Assembly (NCBI RefSeq): GCF_900019265.1
Contig: NZ_CYGX02000004.1
Coordinates: forward strand, 1 to 64,000
From: Paraburkholderia ribeironis
GTDB taxonomy: Bacteria; Pseudomonadota; Gammaproteobacteria; Burkholderiales; Burkholderiaceae
Direction of reading: 5' to 3'
Length of the DNA: 64,000 nucleotides
This document shows positions 37,338 through 46,991 of the stretch, one piece after another. Under the pieces are notes generated by a model, which did not search any database, was not told where the DNA came from, and was given only the letters and a program-made list of their open reading frames with translations. The position numbers and the translations under genes were made by a program. The number at the start of each line of letters is the position of its first letter. Position 1 is the stretch's first letter.

Positions 37338-37982
37338 ATGAAAGTCACATTGATCCCCGTCACGCCCTTCCAGCAGAACAGCTCGCTGCTCGTTTGCGAG
37401 GCGACCGGACGCGCGGCCATCGTCGATCCGGGCGGCGACCTCGACGTCATCCAGGGCGAGATCACGCGCCAGCACGTGACGGTCGAGAAAGTCGTCCTGA
37501 CCCATGGCCATATCGACCACTGCGCCGGCGCGAAGACGCTCGCCACGCACTACGGGGTGCCGATCGAGGGCCCGCATCCGGACGAGCGCTTCTGGCTCGA
37601 CAAGCTGCCGGATCAAAGCACGCGCTTCGGTTTTCCAGCCGCCGACGCATTCGAACCCGACCGCTGGCTGCACAACGGCGACACCGTGCAATTCGGCGAC
37701 GAAACCCTCGAGGTCTACCATTGCCCGGGCCATACGCCGGGTCACGTGGTGTTCTTCAGCCGTGCGCATCGGCTCGCGCTGGTGGGTGACGTGCTGTTTG
37801 CCGGATCGATCGGCCGGACCGATTTTCCGCGTGGCAATCACGCGGATCTGGTGCGCTCGATCCGTGAAAAACTCTGGCCGCTCGGCGACGACGTCACTTT
37901 CGTGCCTGGCCACGGCCCCACCTCGACGTTTGGCGCGGAACGCCGCACCAATCCGTACGTCGCCGATGGGGTGCAAGCATGA
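37338..37982 (+). CDS. MBL-fold metallo-hydrolase (GloB/YcbL-like)
   Basis: 214 residues. The metal-binding HxHxDH motif is seen as THGHIDH (H56, H58, D60, H61), with later [12 protein letters not shown] and [18 protein letters not shown], the glyoxalase II/YcbL subgroup signatures that supply further ligands. Likely hydrolyses thioesters or related small substrates with a dinuclear zinc/iron centre. Its TGA stop overlaps the ATG of the exonuclease gene (ATGA), so the two are translationally coupled. Cytoplasmic; substrate open. Start chosen at [11 protein letters not shown]. Confidence 0.9.
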   Translation: MKVTLIPVTPFQQNSSLLVCEATGRAAIVDPGGDLDVIQGEITRQHVTVEKVVLTHGHIDHCAGAKTLATHYGVPIEGPHPDERFWLDKLPDQSTRFGFPAADAFEPDRWLHNGDTVQFGDETLEVYHCPGHTPGHVVFFSRAHRLALVGDVLFAGSIGRTDFPRGNHADLVRSIREKLWPLGDDVTFVPGHGPTSTFGAERRTNPYVADGVQA

Positions 37983-38608
37983 GCAGCGAAATCTACGTGA
38001 GTACCGATGTGGAAGCGGACGGCCCGATCCCCGGCCCGCATTCCATGTTGAGCTTCGCGTCCGCCGCGTACACCGAAGACAAGCAGCTGATCGGCACGTT
38101 CTCCGCGAACCTCGAATTGCTCGAAGGGGCGAGCCCGCATCCGGTGCAGGAAGCGTGGTGGAAGACCCAGCCCGAGGCGTGGGCGGCCTGCCGCAAGGAC
38201 TTGCAGACGCCCGAGGCCGCACTGATGGCCTATGTCGACTGGGTCGAGGCGCTGCCGGGCAAGCCGGTATTCGTGGCGATGCCCGCCGGCTTCGACTTCA
38301 CCTATATGTTCTGGTACATGATGCGGTTTGCCGGCCGCTGCCCGTTCTCATGGTCCGCGCTCGACATCAAGACGCTGGCCTTCGCGATGACCGGCCTGCC
38401 GTACCGCAAAAGCATCAAGCCGCGCTTTCCGAAACACTGGTTCGACGATCTTCCGCATACGCACGTCGCACTGGATGACGCGATCGAACAGGGCGCGCTT
38501 TTCTGCAACATGCTAAAGGATCTGCGCGCCGGCCAGGCGGCTCTCGTTGCGGCCGCCAAAGAAGGGGACGGCACAGGGCAAAACGCCGCTGAGGAACCGG
38601 CAAATTAG
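37979..38608 (+). CDS. DEDDh-type 3'-5' exonuclease-like protein
   Basis: 209 residues. Exonuclease signatures: STDVEADGP (D10, E12) as ExoI, and HVALDDA (H162, D167) as the DEDDh ExoIII motif; a middle Asp is probably in [10 protein letters not shown]. Such folds trim RNA or DNA 3' ends using two metal ions. It is not one of the well-known named members (RNase T, DnaQ, Orn) by motif spacing. Coupled to the MBL-fold gene by ATGA overlap. Ends in a low-complexity tail ([15 protein letters not shown]). Confidence 0.8.
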   Translation: MSSEIYVSTDVEADGPIPGPHSMLSFASAAYTEDKQLIGTFSANLELLEGASPHPVQEAWWKTQPEAWAACRKDLQTPEAALMAYVDWVEALPGKPVFVAMPAGFDFTYMFWYMMRFAGRCPFSWSALDIKTLAFAMTGLPYRKSIKPRFPKHWFDDLPHTHVALDDAIEQGALFCNMLKDLRAGQAALVAAAKEGDGTGQNAAEEPAN

Positions 38609-38698
38609 GCAATCTCCCTCGACGAAGCCGTTTTACATTGCGTTTCGTTTTCGCGCCCTCTACCATGCGTTGATACGGCGACGCAAACGGAGGCGCAG

Positions 38699-39157
38699 TT
38701 GACACTCGATACGTTCTCACAAAAGATCCTGCGTCTGCTGCAGCTCGACGCACGCCGCTCCGTGCAGGAAATCTCCGACCAGGTTGGCCTGTCGAGCACG
38801 CCATGCTGGCGGCGTATCAAGGACATGGAACAGTCGGGGGTGATCCAGCGCTACACAGCGCTGCTCGATCGGGAAAAGCTCGGACTGCACGTTTGCGCAC
38901 TCGCGCATATCCACCTGACTCGCCACACGGAGGGCGGCGTCGAACAGTTCGAACGGGAAATCGCCACCTGCCCTGAAGTCACCGAGTGCTACAGCACGAC
39001 CGGCGAATCCGACTACATCCTCAAGATCGTTGCGCCGGACATCAAGGCATACGATAGCTTTCTGCACGAACGCATCTTCAAGATTCCAGCCGTCGCGCAG
39101 GTGCGCACGAGCGTCGTGCTACGCGAGATCAAATTCGATACGCAGTTGCCGCTGTAG
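38699..39157 (+). CDS. Lrp/AsnC-family transcriptional regulator
   Basis: 152 residues. The N-terminal helix-turn-helix (RSVQEISDQVGLSSTPCWRR, about 20-39) precedes an RAM/ACT-like ligand domain (about 65-150) with CYSTTGESDYILKIVAPDIK. Starts at TTG, supported by a GGAGG site with good spacing; the TTG also begins the natural length of Lrp proteins. Lrp proteins form octamers and respond to amino acids. Target genes cannot be inferred; neighbours are an exonuclease and a CDF exporter. Confidence 0.92.
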   Translation: MTLDTFSQKILRLLQLDARRSVQEISDQVGLSSTPCWRRIKDMEQSGVIQRYTALLDREKLGLHVCALAHIHLTRHTEGGVEQFEREIATCPEVTECYSTTGESDYILKIVAPDIKAYDSFLHERIFKIPAVAQVRTSVVLREIKFDTQLPL

Positions 39158-39288
39158 TGGGCACTGTAATGGGCGCTGTGACGGCCGCAGTGGCTGCCGC
39201 TGTGACCGCCGCTGCGACCGCTCAAGACGGGCACAGTCCGCCGCGCGCCCGTACATCCCGACCCGGCTCGATTCAACCAGCGCCGAAA

Positions 39289-40536
39289 TCAGTTGGTGCC
39301 GTGCGGCTCCGCGGCTTTGGTGGAATCGATCGCCGCGCCGGCCGCTGTTTCCGTAGCCGGGCCCGGTTCGGATGGAAGCGCGTCCAATTCCTGTAGCACA
39401 GCGAATTTGCGGGCGCCCAGACGGCGCTTGAGTCCGGCCAGATCGACACGTCCGAGCGGTTGTGCGCCGCTGCTGTCCGGCTTGCGCGAAAGCGCCGCCG
39501 GCAAGACCACTTCCACGTCGAGTCCGGTGCTCAAGTAGTGAATGTTGACCGCGACGGCCTTCATGCCGCCTGTCGCCAAGGCTGCCTCGATCTCCGCGAC
39601 CACCCGTTCCCGGCTCGGCAGATCGACGGGCGGATGCGCCACCATATCGTTCTCCGGATCGACATGGATCAGCGCGTCCAGCACGCGGTTGTCGGTCAGC
39701 ACGCGCATACGCGCCGACTCGGCAATGTAATGCCCCTCTGACACCGAGATCAGCGGATCGACCAGAATATGCGCGTCGACTAGCGCGAAGTCGCCCATCT
39801 TGCGCGTGCGCAATTCATGCACGTCGCGCACGCCGGGCGTCGCGAGCAGCAGCGCGCGCATGTCGGCGGTGCCGGCTTCGTCGAGCGCGCGGTCGGAAAG
39901 ATCCTGTAAGGCGTCCCAGCCGAAAGTCCAGCCCATGCGCGCGATCATGAAACCGACGATCGCCGCGGCAATCGGATCGAGCAGGCGCGCGCCAGCGAGG
40001 CTACCGACAATCCCGATCGCGACCACCAGCGACGACGCCGCATCCGACCGCGCATGCCACGCGTTCGCAATCAGCATCGCCGAGCGCACGCGCTGCGCTT
40101 CACGCAGCATGTAGCGAAACAGACTCTCTTTGGAAATCAGCACCAGCACCGCGACTGCGAGCGCACTGATATGCACGGTGGGAATATTCTGCAAATCGGC
40201 GAGACGCGTGCCCGCGCGCCACAACATACCGACGCCTACGGTGATCAGCAGTGCGCCGAGAAATAATGAAGCCACCGTTTCATAACGGCTATGCCCGTAA
40301 TTGTGATCCGCATCGGGCTTGGCGCCGCTGTGCCGATTGGCAATCAGCACGACAAAGTCGGAAATCAGATCGGCAAGGGAATGAATACCGTCGGCGACGA
40401 GCGCCTGCGAATGGGCAAACACTCCGATGACGATTTGCAGCGCCATCAACACCGTATTGAGCGCAATACTCACAAACGTAGTCTTGCGCGCAACGCGATG
40501 TTTCTCGGCAGATTGGGCAGCGGCGGCAGACGGCAT
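39289..40536 (-). CDS. Cation diffusion facilitator family transporter
   Basis: 415 residues with six transmembrane helices (about 20-220) and a C-terminal metallochaperone-like domain. The second helix shows ALVADGIHSLADLISDFVVL, carrying the HxxxD site, and the fifth shows ARSDAASSLVVAIGIVGSL with the second HxxxD (WHARSD). Such proteins exchange Zn2+, Fe2+ or Mn2+ for protons to export metals. The C-terminal domain is about 100 residues longer than in minimal family members. Start MPSAAAAQSAEK. No regulator beside it. Confidence 0.92.
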   Translation of the reverse strand: MPSAAAAQSAEKHRVARKTTFVSIALNTVLMALQIVIGVFAHSQALVADGIHSLADLISDFVVLIANRHSGAKPDADHNYGHSRYETVASLFLGALLITVGVGMLWRAGTRLADLQNIPTVHISALAVAVLVLISKESLFRYMLREAQRVRSAMLIANAWHARSDAASSLVVAIGIVGSLAGARLLDPIAAAIVGFMIARMGWTFGWDALQDLSDRALDEAGTADMRALLLATPGVRDVHELRTRKMGDFALVDAHILVDPLISVSEGHYIAESARMRVLTDNRVLDALIHVDPENDMVAHPPVDLPSRERVVAEIEAALATGGMKAVAVNIHYLSTGLDVEVVLPAALSRKPDSSGAQPLGRVDLAGLKRRLGARKFAVLQELDALPSEPGPATETAAGAAIDSTKAAEPHGTN

Positions 40537-40711
40537 CTCAAAAACAAGAAGAAAAGTTCAATGCCCGTATTCTACCGAAGCACTCCGAAGCGCGCTCGGA
40601 AATGCACAAAAAACCCTTTCAAATCAGCCGCTTATCTAAACGAAAAGCATTCGCGTTCCGCTCTGGGAGCAGCGCCGTGGCAAAATATCACACCAATGGG
40701 CAGCATCCAAC

Positions 40712-40746
40712 AAAAAAACCGCGCCCAAGCGGTACGCGGCTTTCTT
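40712..40746 (-). terminator. Terminator of the H-NS-like gene
   Basis: On the reverse strand GCCGCG, loop, CGCGGT followed by TTTTTT, about 90 bp after the stop codon of the H-NS gene. Confidence 0.8.
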
Positions 40747-40830
40747 TGCATGCAACACTATAAACATAGCTGACTGAGGCTATTTCGCATTGCCTCGCGG
40801 CCGGCGAGCATTACTTCGACGCCGCAAGCA

Positions 40831-41136
40831 TTACTTCTGGATCAGAAACTTCTCACGATCCATACCGGCGATCCACCGCGGTGGCTTGCCACGACCCGAC
40901 CACGTGCTGCCGCTTTCCGGATCGCGATATTTCGGCGCGACGCCGGTGCGCGGACGAGCTACCTTGGCGCCGCCTTTGGCAGCGCGGCCACCGCCGAGTT
41001 CGTTCAGCGAAATGCCGTAGTCGGCCATCTTTTGCTTGATCTCATTCAATACTTCAGCGTATTCGCGCGACTTCGCTTCTTCGATCTGCTTTTCGAGCTT
41101 CTCGCGCTGTGCGAGTAGTTCCTTGTAAGAAGACAT
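40831..41136 (-). CDS. H-NS family nucleoid protein (Bv3F-like)
   Basis: 101 residues. An N-terminal coiled-coil oligomerisation region (SSYKELLAQREKLEKQIEEA) is joined by a basic linker to the DNA-binding motif TWSGRGKPPRWI, the signature of the H-NS/Bv3F family in Burkholderia and Bordetella. These proteins silence AT-rich, often foreign DNA. The leader AAAGGGAACCTATG gives an AAGGGA ribosome site. The upstream region is AT-rich, possibly for self-regulation. Confidence 0.93.
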   Translation of the reverse strand: MSSYKELLAQREKLEKQIEEAKSREYAEVLNEIKQKMADYGISLNELGGGRAAKGGAKVARPRTGVAPKYRDPESGSTWSGRGKPPRWIAGMDREKFLIQK

Positions 41137-41528
41137 AGGTTCCCTTTATGGTTTGGATAAGTGACTACCAGTCTTAAGCCGGCTTGCCGTTTGAAGGTCA
41201 TCATGCCTCGGAATTTGACGGCGAGATTAGCACAAAACAGAAAAACTTCAAAAGCGTGCGCAGAAAAATAATCTTAATTCTTTAACAAAAAATTTCCGGA
41301 AGCGACGCCACTTCATCATTTCCTTTCGAGTACCTGATTTCGCATGTCGCTGAAAACTGCGGCGGACATGGAATTTACGAGATCCATTATCAAAACATGA
41401 AATTTGAGACGAGTACTTCGCAAAAAGATTTCATGCCGTGAAAACTTGAATACGCGCGCCCGGCGATATTACGCGCGGGCGCTACGCGATTATTCCCGCG
41501 TGAGTGTTTTCCCCGAAAGCAGCAAAAA
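41137..41528. other. AT-rich upstream region of the H-NS gene
   Basis: About 390 bp, the most AT-rich stretch outside the island. No gene. Such DNA is a natural H-NS target. Confidence 0.5.
41224..41251 (-). promoter_or_regulatory. Candidate promoter of the H-NS gene
   Basis: Reverse strand TTGAAG, 16-bp spacer, then TAATCT, about 88 bp upstream of the start codon. Confidence 0.4.
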
Positions 41529-42191
41529 TTAGTTAGCGTAGTGTTGGATGCAAGCTTGGAGCGCCGCGCGCAAGGTTTCGATATTGAGTCCGGCAGCGTC
41601 GAAGGCGAAGCGGGTACGCAGGCCCTTCCGTTTAAGATCTGCGCCATATCGATCAATGCCAAGCAGTTCGAATTCACTGGCGTCTGTAACGCGACCGCGG
41701 AACTCCTCGATCAGCGCCGTCTCTTCATCGATCTCGAGCGGCGGCACCGGATCGAGCTCGGTGCCGGCGAGCCACCCCATCGCGCCAAAGCCGCCGATAT
41801 ACCGCAACCGCTCGACCCTCATCGTCCAGAAGGTAAAGTCACCGAGCGCGAGGTAGCGTTCCGCGTCCGGGTGATAGCGCAAATAGCGCTGCACGACCGC
41901 TGGGGTCGAGTCGACCGGTTCGAAGGTACCCAGTAGCGTGACGCGCTGGCCATTCAGCACGTCGCCATCGGGCGCGTCGACGACCAGAAAGCCGGCGCGC
42001 GGGTCGGCGTGCAGGTTGTGGGTGTGCTCGGCGAGCCGGCTCACCAGAATCGTCGGCCGATGTTGCGGGTCTGGCGCGAACGGCAACACGGAGGGGTAAG
42101 GAAAGCCCTCCGGCTGGCGCGCATGCGTCGCAAGGGTGCCGATTGCGGCCGAGTGCAGCAGATGCAACGGAGCGTGAGCGGGAATCTTCAA
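41529..42191 (-). CDS. HugZ-like pyridoxamine-phosphate-oxidase-fold protein
   Basis: 220 residues: FMN-binding split barrel (about 5-135) with ATHARQPEGFPYPSVLPFA and SRLAEHTHNLHADPRAGFLV, followed by a DUF2470-like tail (about 150-220) with FEFLL-like SEFELLGIDRYGADLKRKG. This matches HugZ/HutZ-type haem-utilisation proteins, which may bind or degrade haem; the link is family-level. TTG start, with GAGG eight bases ahead. No other haem genes nearby. Confidence 0.82.
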   Translation of the reverse strand: MKIPAHAPLHLLHSAAIGTLATHARQPEGFPYPSVLPFAPDPQHRPTILVSRLAEHTHNLHADPRAGFLVVDAPDGDVLNGQRVTLLGTFEPVDSTPAVVQRYLRYHPDAERYLALGDFTFWTMRVERLRYIGGFGAMGWLAGTELDPVPPLEIDEETALIEEFRGRVTDASEFELLGIDRYGADLKRKGLRTRFAFDAAGLNIETLRAALQACIQHYAN

Positions 42192-42404
42192 AAGCGCGTA
42201 CCTCGATAGATGAACGGCGAATCACGGAAGACGGCGGAAAGACGGACAGACGGATAACGAACCTGTGCATTGCCTGTCACTTTCTGACGGAACAATCATC
42301 CGTATCCGGATCACACCCTGCAAGCATAGGACAGCACGGTTCGATAGAATCGGAAATTCGCTTTCAACGCGCGTGCTCAAGCGATTCCCGTCCTCGAGAT
42401 CCCA

Positions 42405-43619
42405 GTGCCCGATCACCACGCCTCCGAATTCGCCCCCCTTCCCGCCGCCCATCGCGACCTGTCCGCGACCGCCCGGCAGCGGGCCCGTTTCGCCACCATG
42501 GCGGTGTTCTTCATCGCGGGCATGATGTACGCGTCGTGGGGGGTGCACGTACCGACGGTGCGCGACCGCTTCCATCTGAATGCCGCGCTTCTCTCCTTCG
42601 CCCTGCTGGCCGTGGCCGGCGGCTCGATCGGCGCGATGGCGACCAATGCTTCGTGGATCGCGCGGGTCGGCACGCGCCGCGCCTGTCTGGGCGGCGGCCT
42701 CGTGATGGCAGTGTGCGCGGCGCTGATTCTGATCGTGCCGGCGTACTGGATGTTGCTGGTCGTGCTGGCCATCTTCGGCGCGGGCATGGCCACGCTCGAC
42801 GTCGCGATGAATGCCGAAGCGAGCGCCGTCGAAAAGGCGCTCGGCAAGCCGATCATGTCGTCGTTGCATGGCATGTTCAGCGTCGGCGGGATGTTCGGCG
42901 CGGCGGCCGGCGGCGCGCTGCTGTCGCGCGGCATGGCGCCGGCGCTGCATCTTGCGCTGGCCGCGGCGGTCAGCGCGCTGGTCCTCGTCAGTGCCTGCCC
43001 GTCCGTCCTGCCGCACGTGCCGCATGCCGAGCACCCTGACTCGGCCACGCCGCGTGCGAGCCGCTGGCGTTCGCCAGCGCTATGGGCACTTGGCGCCATA
43101 GCGCTGGTCGCGCTGATCGCCGAAGGGGCGATGTACGACTGGGCCACCGTCTACATGCGCGACGTGGTGCTGGCGACGCCCGCACTCGCGAGCGCTGCCT
43201 ACGCGGCGTTTTCGGCCGGCATGGCGGCGGCACGTTTCGCCGGCGACGCGGTGCGCGCCCGCTTCGGCGCGCCGCAACTGGTGATGTTGAGTGCGACGCT
43301 CGCCTGTGCGGGGATGGTCGACGCGCTGCTGCTGCCCAATTCGATCGCGGCGCTAGCCGGCTTCGCGCTGATCGGCCTTGGACTCGCGAACATGATGCCC
43401 GTGCTGTTCGCGGCGGCGGCGAGCGTGAAGGGCATCCACGCGGCCGAAGGACTCGCGCACGTCGCGGGACTGGCGTACTTCGGGCTGCTGCTCGGGCCGG
43501 TCATCATCGGCGCGGTGACGCAGTTGACCAATCTGACGATCGGGTTGTCGGTCGTCGCTGTATGTTCTGCCTTGATCGCGATCGTCGGTCCGAAGGTGTT
43601 GCGGCGTCTGAAGATCTGA
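42405..43619 (+). CDS. MFS transporter (YbjJ-like)
   Basis: 404 residues with about twelve transmembrane segments. Segments such as FFIAGMMYASWGVHVPTVRDRF (first helix and loop) and LGKPIMSSLHGMFSVGG identify the YbjJ/DHA-like branch of the major facilitator superfamily, substrate unknown. GTG start. Converges with the LivK-type gene across about 400 bp that holds hairpins. Codon use typical of the host. Confidence 0.9.
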   Translation: MPDHHASEFAPLPAAHRDLSATARQRARFATMAVFFIAGMMYASWGVHVPTVRDRFHLNAALLSFALLAVAGGSIGAMATNASWIARVGTRRACLGGGLVMAVCAALILIVPAYWMLLVVLAIFGAGMATLDVAMNAEASAVEKALGKPIMSSLHGMFSVGGMFGAAAGGALLSRGMAPALHLALAAAVSALVLVSACPSVLPHVPHAEHPDSATPRASRWRSPALWALGAIALVALIAEGAMYDWATVYMRDVVLATPALASAAYAAFSAGMAAARFAGDAVRARFGAPQLVMLSATLACAGMVDALLLPNSIAALAGFALIGLGLANMMPVLFAAAASVKGIHAAEGLAHVAGLAYFGLLLGPVIIGAVTQLTNLTIGLSVVAVCSALIAIVGPKVLRRLKI

Positions 43620-43940
43620 CGTCAAGGCGTGCGGTCGTCGCGCGATCGATCGTACGATGTATTGTTCGCCGTCACGTAGAAATCGAACGCACCGGTGACG
43701 GCGACCGGCCTGTTCTGAACCTGATACCGCAGTACCGCGCAAAAAAATCGCCGCGCGATAAACGTCCGCACCACTCGGTCATACCGTTGGCGTTGCGCAT
43801 CGCGCGCCACAGACTGACAAACTCCATTCGCGCTTGCGCAAACGATTGCCCAGCCGCGTTGCACCGTGAAAATAAGGACTCGCAAGCACTGCACCGATGT
43901 GCTGCGTGGCATCGGCCGATTCGAAGCTCTGGCCCAAAAG

Positions 43941-43978
43941 AAAAGGCACGCTTGCCTGACGGCGCGCGTGCCTTTTTA
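43941..43978 (+). terminator. Rho-independent terminator
   Basis: AAAAGGCACGC, 14-nt loop, GCGTGCCTTTTT; a T-run on the forward strand and an A-run on the other, so it may serve both convergent genes. Confidence 0.8.
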
Positions 43979-43985
43979 ACCGTTG

Positions 43986-44013
43986 CTCGAAGACGGCATC
44001 GGCCGTCTTCGAG
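43986..44013. terminator. Second strong hairpin after the LivK-type gene
   Basis: GCTCGAAGACGGC and GGCCGTCTTCGAGC form a long stem with a tiny loop, ten bases beyond the LivK-type gene stop. No T-run. Confidence 0.5.
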
Positions 44014-44022
44014 CGCACGGAT

Positions 44023-45168
44023 TTACATCTTCACAACGTCGAGCAACGTCTTCTTGCCCGACTTGTAGTTGTACAGCGAGATCACGCCGTGCTGAAGGTC
44101 GCCCTTCGCGTCGAACGTGGTTTCACCGATCACACCCTTGTAGTCGGTGGCCGGCATCGCTGCGAGGATCTTCGCCGGATCGGTCGAGTTCGCACGCTTC
44201 ATCGCGTCGACGATGATGTACACCGCGTCATACGTGAACGGAGCGTAGATCTGGATCGGCTGGCCGAAACGCTTCTGATACTTGGCGAGGAACGCTGCGC
44301 CGCCAGTCATCTTCTCGAGCGCCATGCCGGCTTCCGAGCAGACGATGTTGTCGGTCGCGTCGCCAGCCAGATCCGACAGCTTGTCGGTACAGACGCCGTC
44401 ACCCGCCAGCACCTTCGCGCGCAGGCCGAGCTGCTTGGCTTGCTTCGCGAACGGGCCGCCGGTGGCGTCCATGCCGCCGTACATGATCGCGTCCGGGTTC
44501 TCGCCCTTGATCTTCGTCAGAATCGCGCGGAAGTCGACAGCCTTGTCGTTCGTCGCGTCATGCGACAACACGTTCAGGCCCAGCGACTTGGCGGTCTTTT
44601 CGAATTCGTTGGCCAGACCCTGGCCGTAAGCGGTCGAGTCGTCGACGATTGCGACGCTCTTCACTTTCATGCCCTTCGCTGCGTAGTTAGCCAGTGCCGG
44701 ACCTTGTTGCGCATCGGTCGCGACGACGCGGTACGTCGTCTTGAAACCCTGTTGCGTGTAGGCCGGATTGGTTGCCGACGGCGAAATCTGCACGATGCCC
44801 GCATCGCTGTAGATCTTCGAAGCCGGAATCGACGTACCCGAGTTCAGGTGACCGACGACTGCGACGACCTTGTCGTCGACCAGCTTCTGTGCGACTTGCG
44901 TTGCAGTACGCGGGTCGGCCGCGTCGTCTTGCGCATCGAGTTGCAGCGTGATTTTCTGGCCACCGATCGTCAGGCCCTTGGCGTTGATTTCCTCAACTGC
45001 CAGGCGCGCGCCGTTTTCGTTGTCTTTACCCAGGTGTGCGATACCGCCAGTCAACGGCGCAACATGACCGATCTTGACGACCGTGTCGGCTGCGGCCGAT
45101 GTTGCCAACGTCGCGAACAGCATCGCCGCAGCGGTGATCGGCAACAGCTTTTGAATCTTGATGTTCAT
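44023..45168 (-). CDS. Branched-chain amino acid ABC transporter, periplasmic binding protein (LivK/LivJ type)
   Basis: 381 residues with signal peptide MNIKIQKLLPITAAAMLFAT... cleaved near AAA-DTV. The mature protein begins VVKIGHVAPLTGGIAHLGKD, typical of Leu/Ile/Val-binding proteins, with later NSGTSIPASKIY and GGMDATGGPFAKQAK. It captures branched-chain amino acids (or related ligands) in the periplasm for an ABC permease; no permease genes are next to it. RBS GGAG with good spacing. An AT palindrome lies upstream. Confidence 0.93.
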   Translation of the reverse strand: MNIKIQKLLPITAAAMLFATLATSAAADTVVKIGHVAPLTGGIAHLGKDNENGARLAVEEINAKGLTIGGQKITLQLDAQDDAADPRTATQVAQKLVDDKVVAVVGHLNSGTSIPASKIYSDAGIVQISPSATNPAYTQQGFKTTYRVVATDAQQGPALANYAAKGMKVKSVAIVDDSTAYGQGLANEFEKTAKSLGLNVLSHDATNDKAVDFRAILTKIKGENPDAIMYGGMDATGGPFAKQAKQLGLRAKVLAGDGVCTDKLSDLAGDATDNIVCSEAGMALEKMTGGAAFLAKYQKRFGQPIQIYAPFTYDAVYIIVDAMKRANSTDPAKILAAMPATDYKGVIGETTFDAKGDLQHGVISLYNYKSGKKTLLDVVKM

Positions 45169-45603
45169 GTAAGTCTCCAGTTTCGGTCCCAAAAACAACG
45201 TAATCGCCCTGTGCCCCCGCTTCCCCAACACGTGTCGCTCAGTCCCGTGGACGATCACGCCGGTTGCATCGTTCATGCACTTGGCCAGCACGTTTACCGG
45301 ACTGTTTGTGGCAGGCGGCAAACCGTACTTGCGCGCAAGTGTAGGCCAACAAATTAATTTGTGGGACTTTTTTGGGAAAGTGGGATCAACACTAATAGCG
45401 TTTATGCAGACATTCCCCGACTCCGGCGCTGCGCATGGGCTGGAGAGCGCCGATCCATGCGGGTTTCCGCTATGTGAGGAATTCGTCTAAAAGCGCGATC
45501 CAAAGGTTTTCTCTGATAAAACCATTAGCGATTCGAGTAAGGTTCGCGCTGAAAAAAGAGGCACGTTGCACACGTTTGCGAGACGCGCCCGGCTCGTGCT
45601 GAA
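45169..45603. other. Intergenic region upstream of the LivK-type gene
   Basis: About 430 bp. Contains the 14-bp palindrome listed separately. No gene seen. Confidence 0.5.
45349..45362. promoter_or_regulatory. Perfect AT-rich palindrome upstream of the LivK-type gene
   Basis: ACAAATTAATTTGT is a perfect 14-bp dyad with further partial symmetry (CCA/GGG) outside, about 180 bp before the start codon. AT-rich dyads are typical regulator sites; Lrp-like control of an amino-acid transporter is plausible but unproven. Confidence 0.4.
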
Positions 45604-46707
45604 TCAATCCACGAGCGCCGCAATGCGTGAAGTCGCGGCATGCCATTCCTGCTCGAGTTGCGCCATCAGTTCGGCGGCACCGAGACCTTCGCGACGCGCA
45701 CGGCCCAGCGGTGCGCCTTGGCCCGACCAGAGCGAAAGATAGTCGGCGTTCTGCGCGCGGGCGGCGCTTTGACGCAGTTCCTGCGTCAAAGCATTCTGCA
45801 CGGGATACGGCGCGATGCTGTCCATCGTTTCGCTCAAGCGCTGCATCAACGGATTGCGAATTCCGCGCGCATGGCGGCCGGTGATTGCGCGCGTGACGGA
45901 AGTCGACGTGTCGGACGTGCTGCGTACGCGGGTTTTCCATGCCTGCGGTATCGCGCTCTCCGCGCAGGTGAGGAAGGCCGTGCCCATCACCGCGGCTTGC
46001 GCGCCGAGCGCGAGTGCCGCGACGATGCCGCGTCCGTCCATGATGCCGCCAGCGGCCAGCACCGGCAGCCCGGTCGCGTCGACGAGTTGCGGCACGAGCG
46101 CCATGGTGCCGATCAGCGCATCTTCGAATGCGCCGATGAAGGTGCCGCGATGCGCACCCGCCTCCGCGCCTTGCGCAGCGATCGCGTCGGCACCGGCGTC
46201 ACGCCACGCGATCCCTTCGGCGACGTGGGTCGCGGTGCCTATTACATATAGGCCATTGGCGTGCAACCGGGCGACGTCGTCGGCGAGAAGCAGTCCGAAT
46301 GTGAAGCTCGCCACCGGAACACGCAATTCGATCAGCGTGTCCAGTTGCGCGCGAAAATCCGGCGCATAACGTTCGAGCGGCTGCCCAGGCGACAAACCGA
46401 GATCGGCGCGTAGCGGATCGATCGCTTCGAGCGCGCGCCGCACGGTGGCATCGTTCGGCGCGGCGGGGTCGAGCACGAACAGATTCACGCCGAACGGACG
46501 ATCCGTCAGCGCGCGAATTGCCGCGACCTCGCTTGCAATCTTCTCTGGCGAGAGCGCCGCGCCCGCCAGAAAACCGAATCCGCCGGCGTTCGATACCGCC
46601 GCCACCATGGCCGGCGTGGTCGCGCCGCCTGCCATGGGCGCCTGCACGACCGGCACGCGCATGTCGAAACGCCGTGCAAACGGCGTCGCAAAACTGTCCA
46701 CACTCAT
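45604..46707 (-). CDS. Nitronate monooxygenase family flavoprotein
   Basis: 367 residues of the 2-nitropropane dioxygenase/NMO family: TIM barrel binding FMN. Motifs: PVVQAPMAGGATTPAMVAAV, GAEAGAHRG (active-site His in AHRG), and PVLAAGGIMDGRGIVAALAL. It should oxidise toxic propionate-3-nitronate or similar nitroalkanes with O2. Start MSVDSFATPF. Divergent from the dienelactone hydrolase gene. Confidence 0.9.
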   Translation of the reverse strand: MSVDSFATPFARRFDMRVPVVQAPMAGGATTPAMVAAVSNAGGFGFLAGAALSPEKIASEVAAIRALTDRPFGVNLFVLDPAAPNDATVRRALEAIDPLRADLGLSPGQPLERYAPDFRAQLDTLIELRVPVASFTFGLLLADDVARLHANGLYVIGTATHVAEGIAWRDAGADAIAAQGAEAGAHRGTFIGAFEDALIGTMALVPQLVDATGLPVLAAGGIMDGRGIVAALALGAQAAVMGTAFLTCAESAIPQAWKTRVRSTSDTSTSVTRAITGRHARGIRNPLMQRLSETMDSIAPYPVQNALTQELRQSAARAQNADYLSLWSGQGAPLGRARREGLGAAELMAQLEQEWHAATSRIAALVD

Positions 46708-46991
46708 GATCGATCCTTCCGCGGCAATGCGCTCGCGGCATCGGCGAGGCGTTACGCATGACTGTACCGACGCAGGCTGCCGCGGAGAAATGAATTATCG
46801 AGAATGTTTCAATCGCCTTACGAGAATAGCGTCGCCGCCTCACGCGAATAGCATCTCGCGAACCCGCGTCCGGCCGCGCTGCAAGCCCGTTCTTTTGATG
46901 GCAAACTAGCCGCCCGCTTCAGGCATTCAGGCCTCTGGCATTTCGTTAAGACCGACCTCGCGCCGCGTCGCGCGAGTCAATGGAGAACAGC

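Larger units (their letters stand above)
43620..44022. other. Convergent intergenic region with two hairpins
   Basis: No gene. Two terminator-like structures lie near its right end; the first about 300 bp is otherwise unremarkable. Confidence 0.5.
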
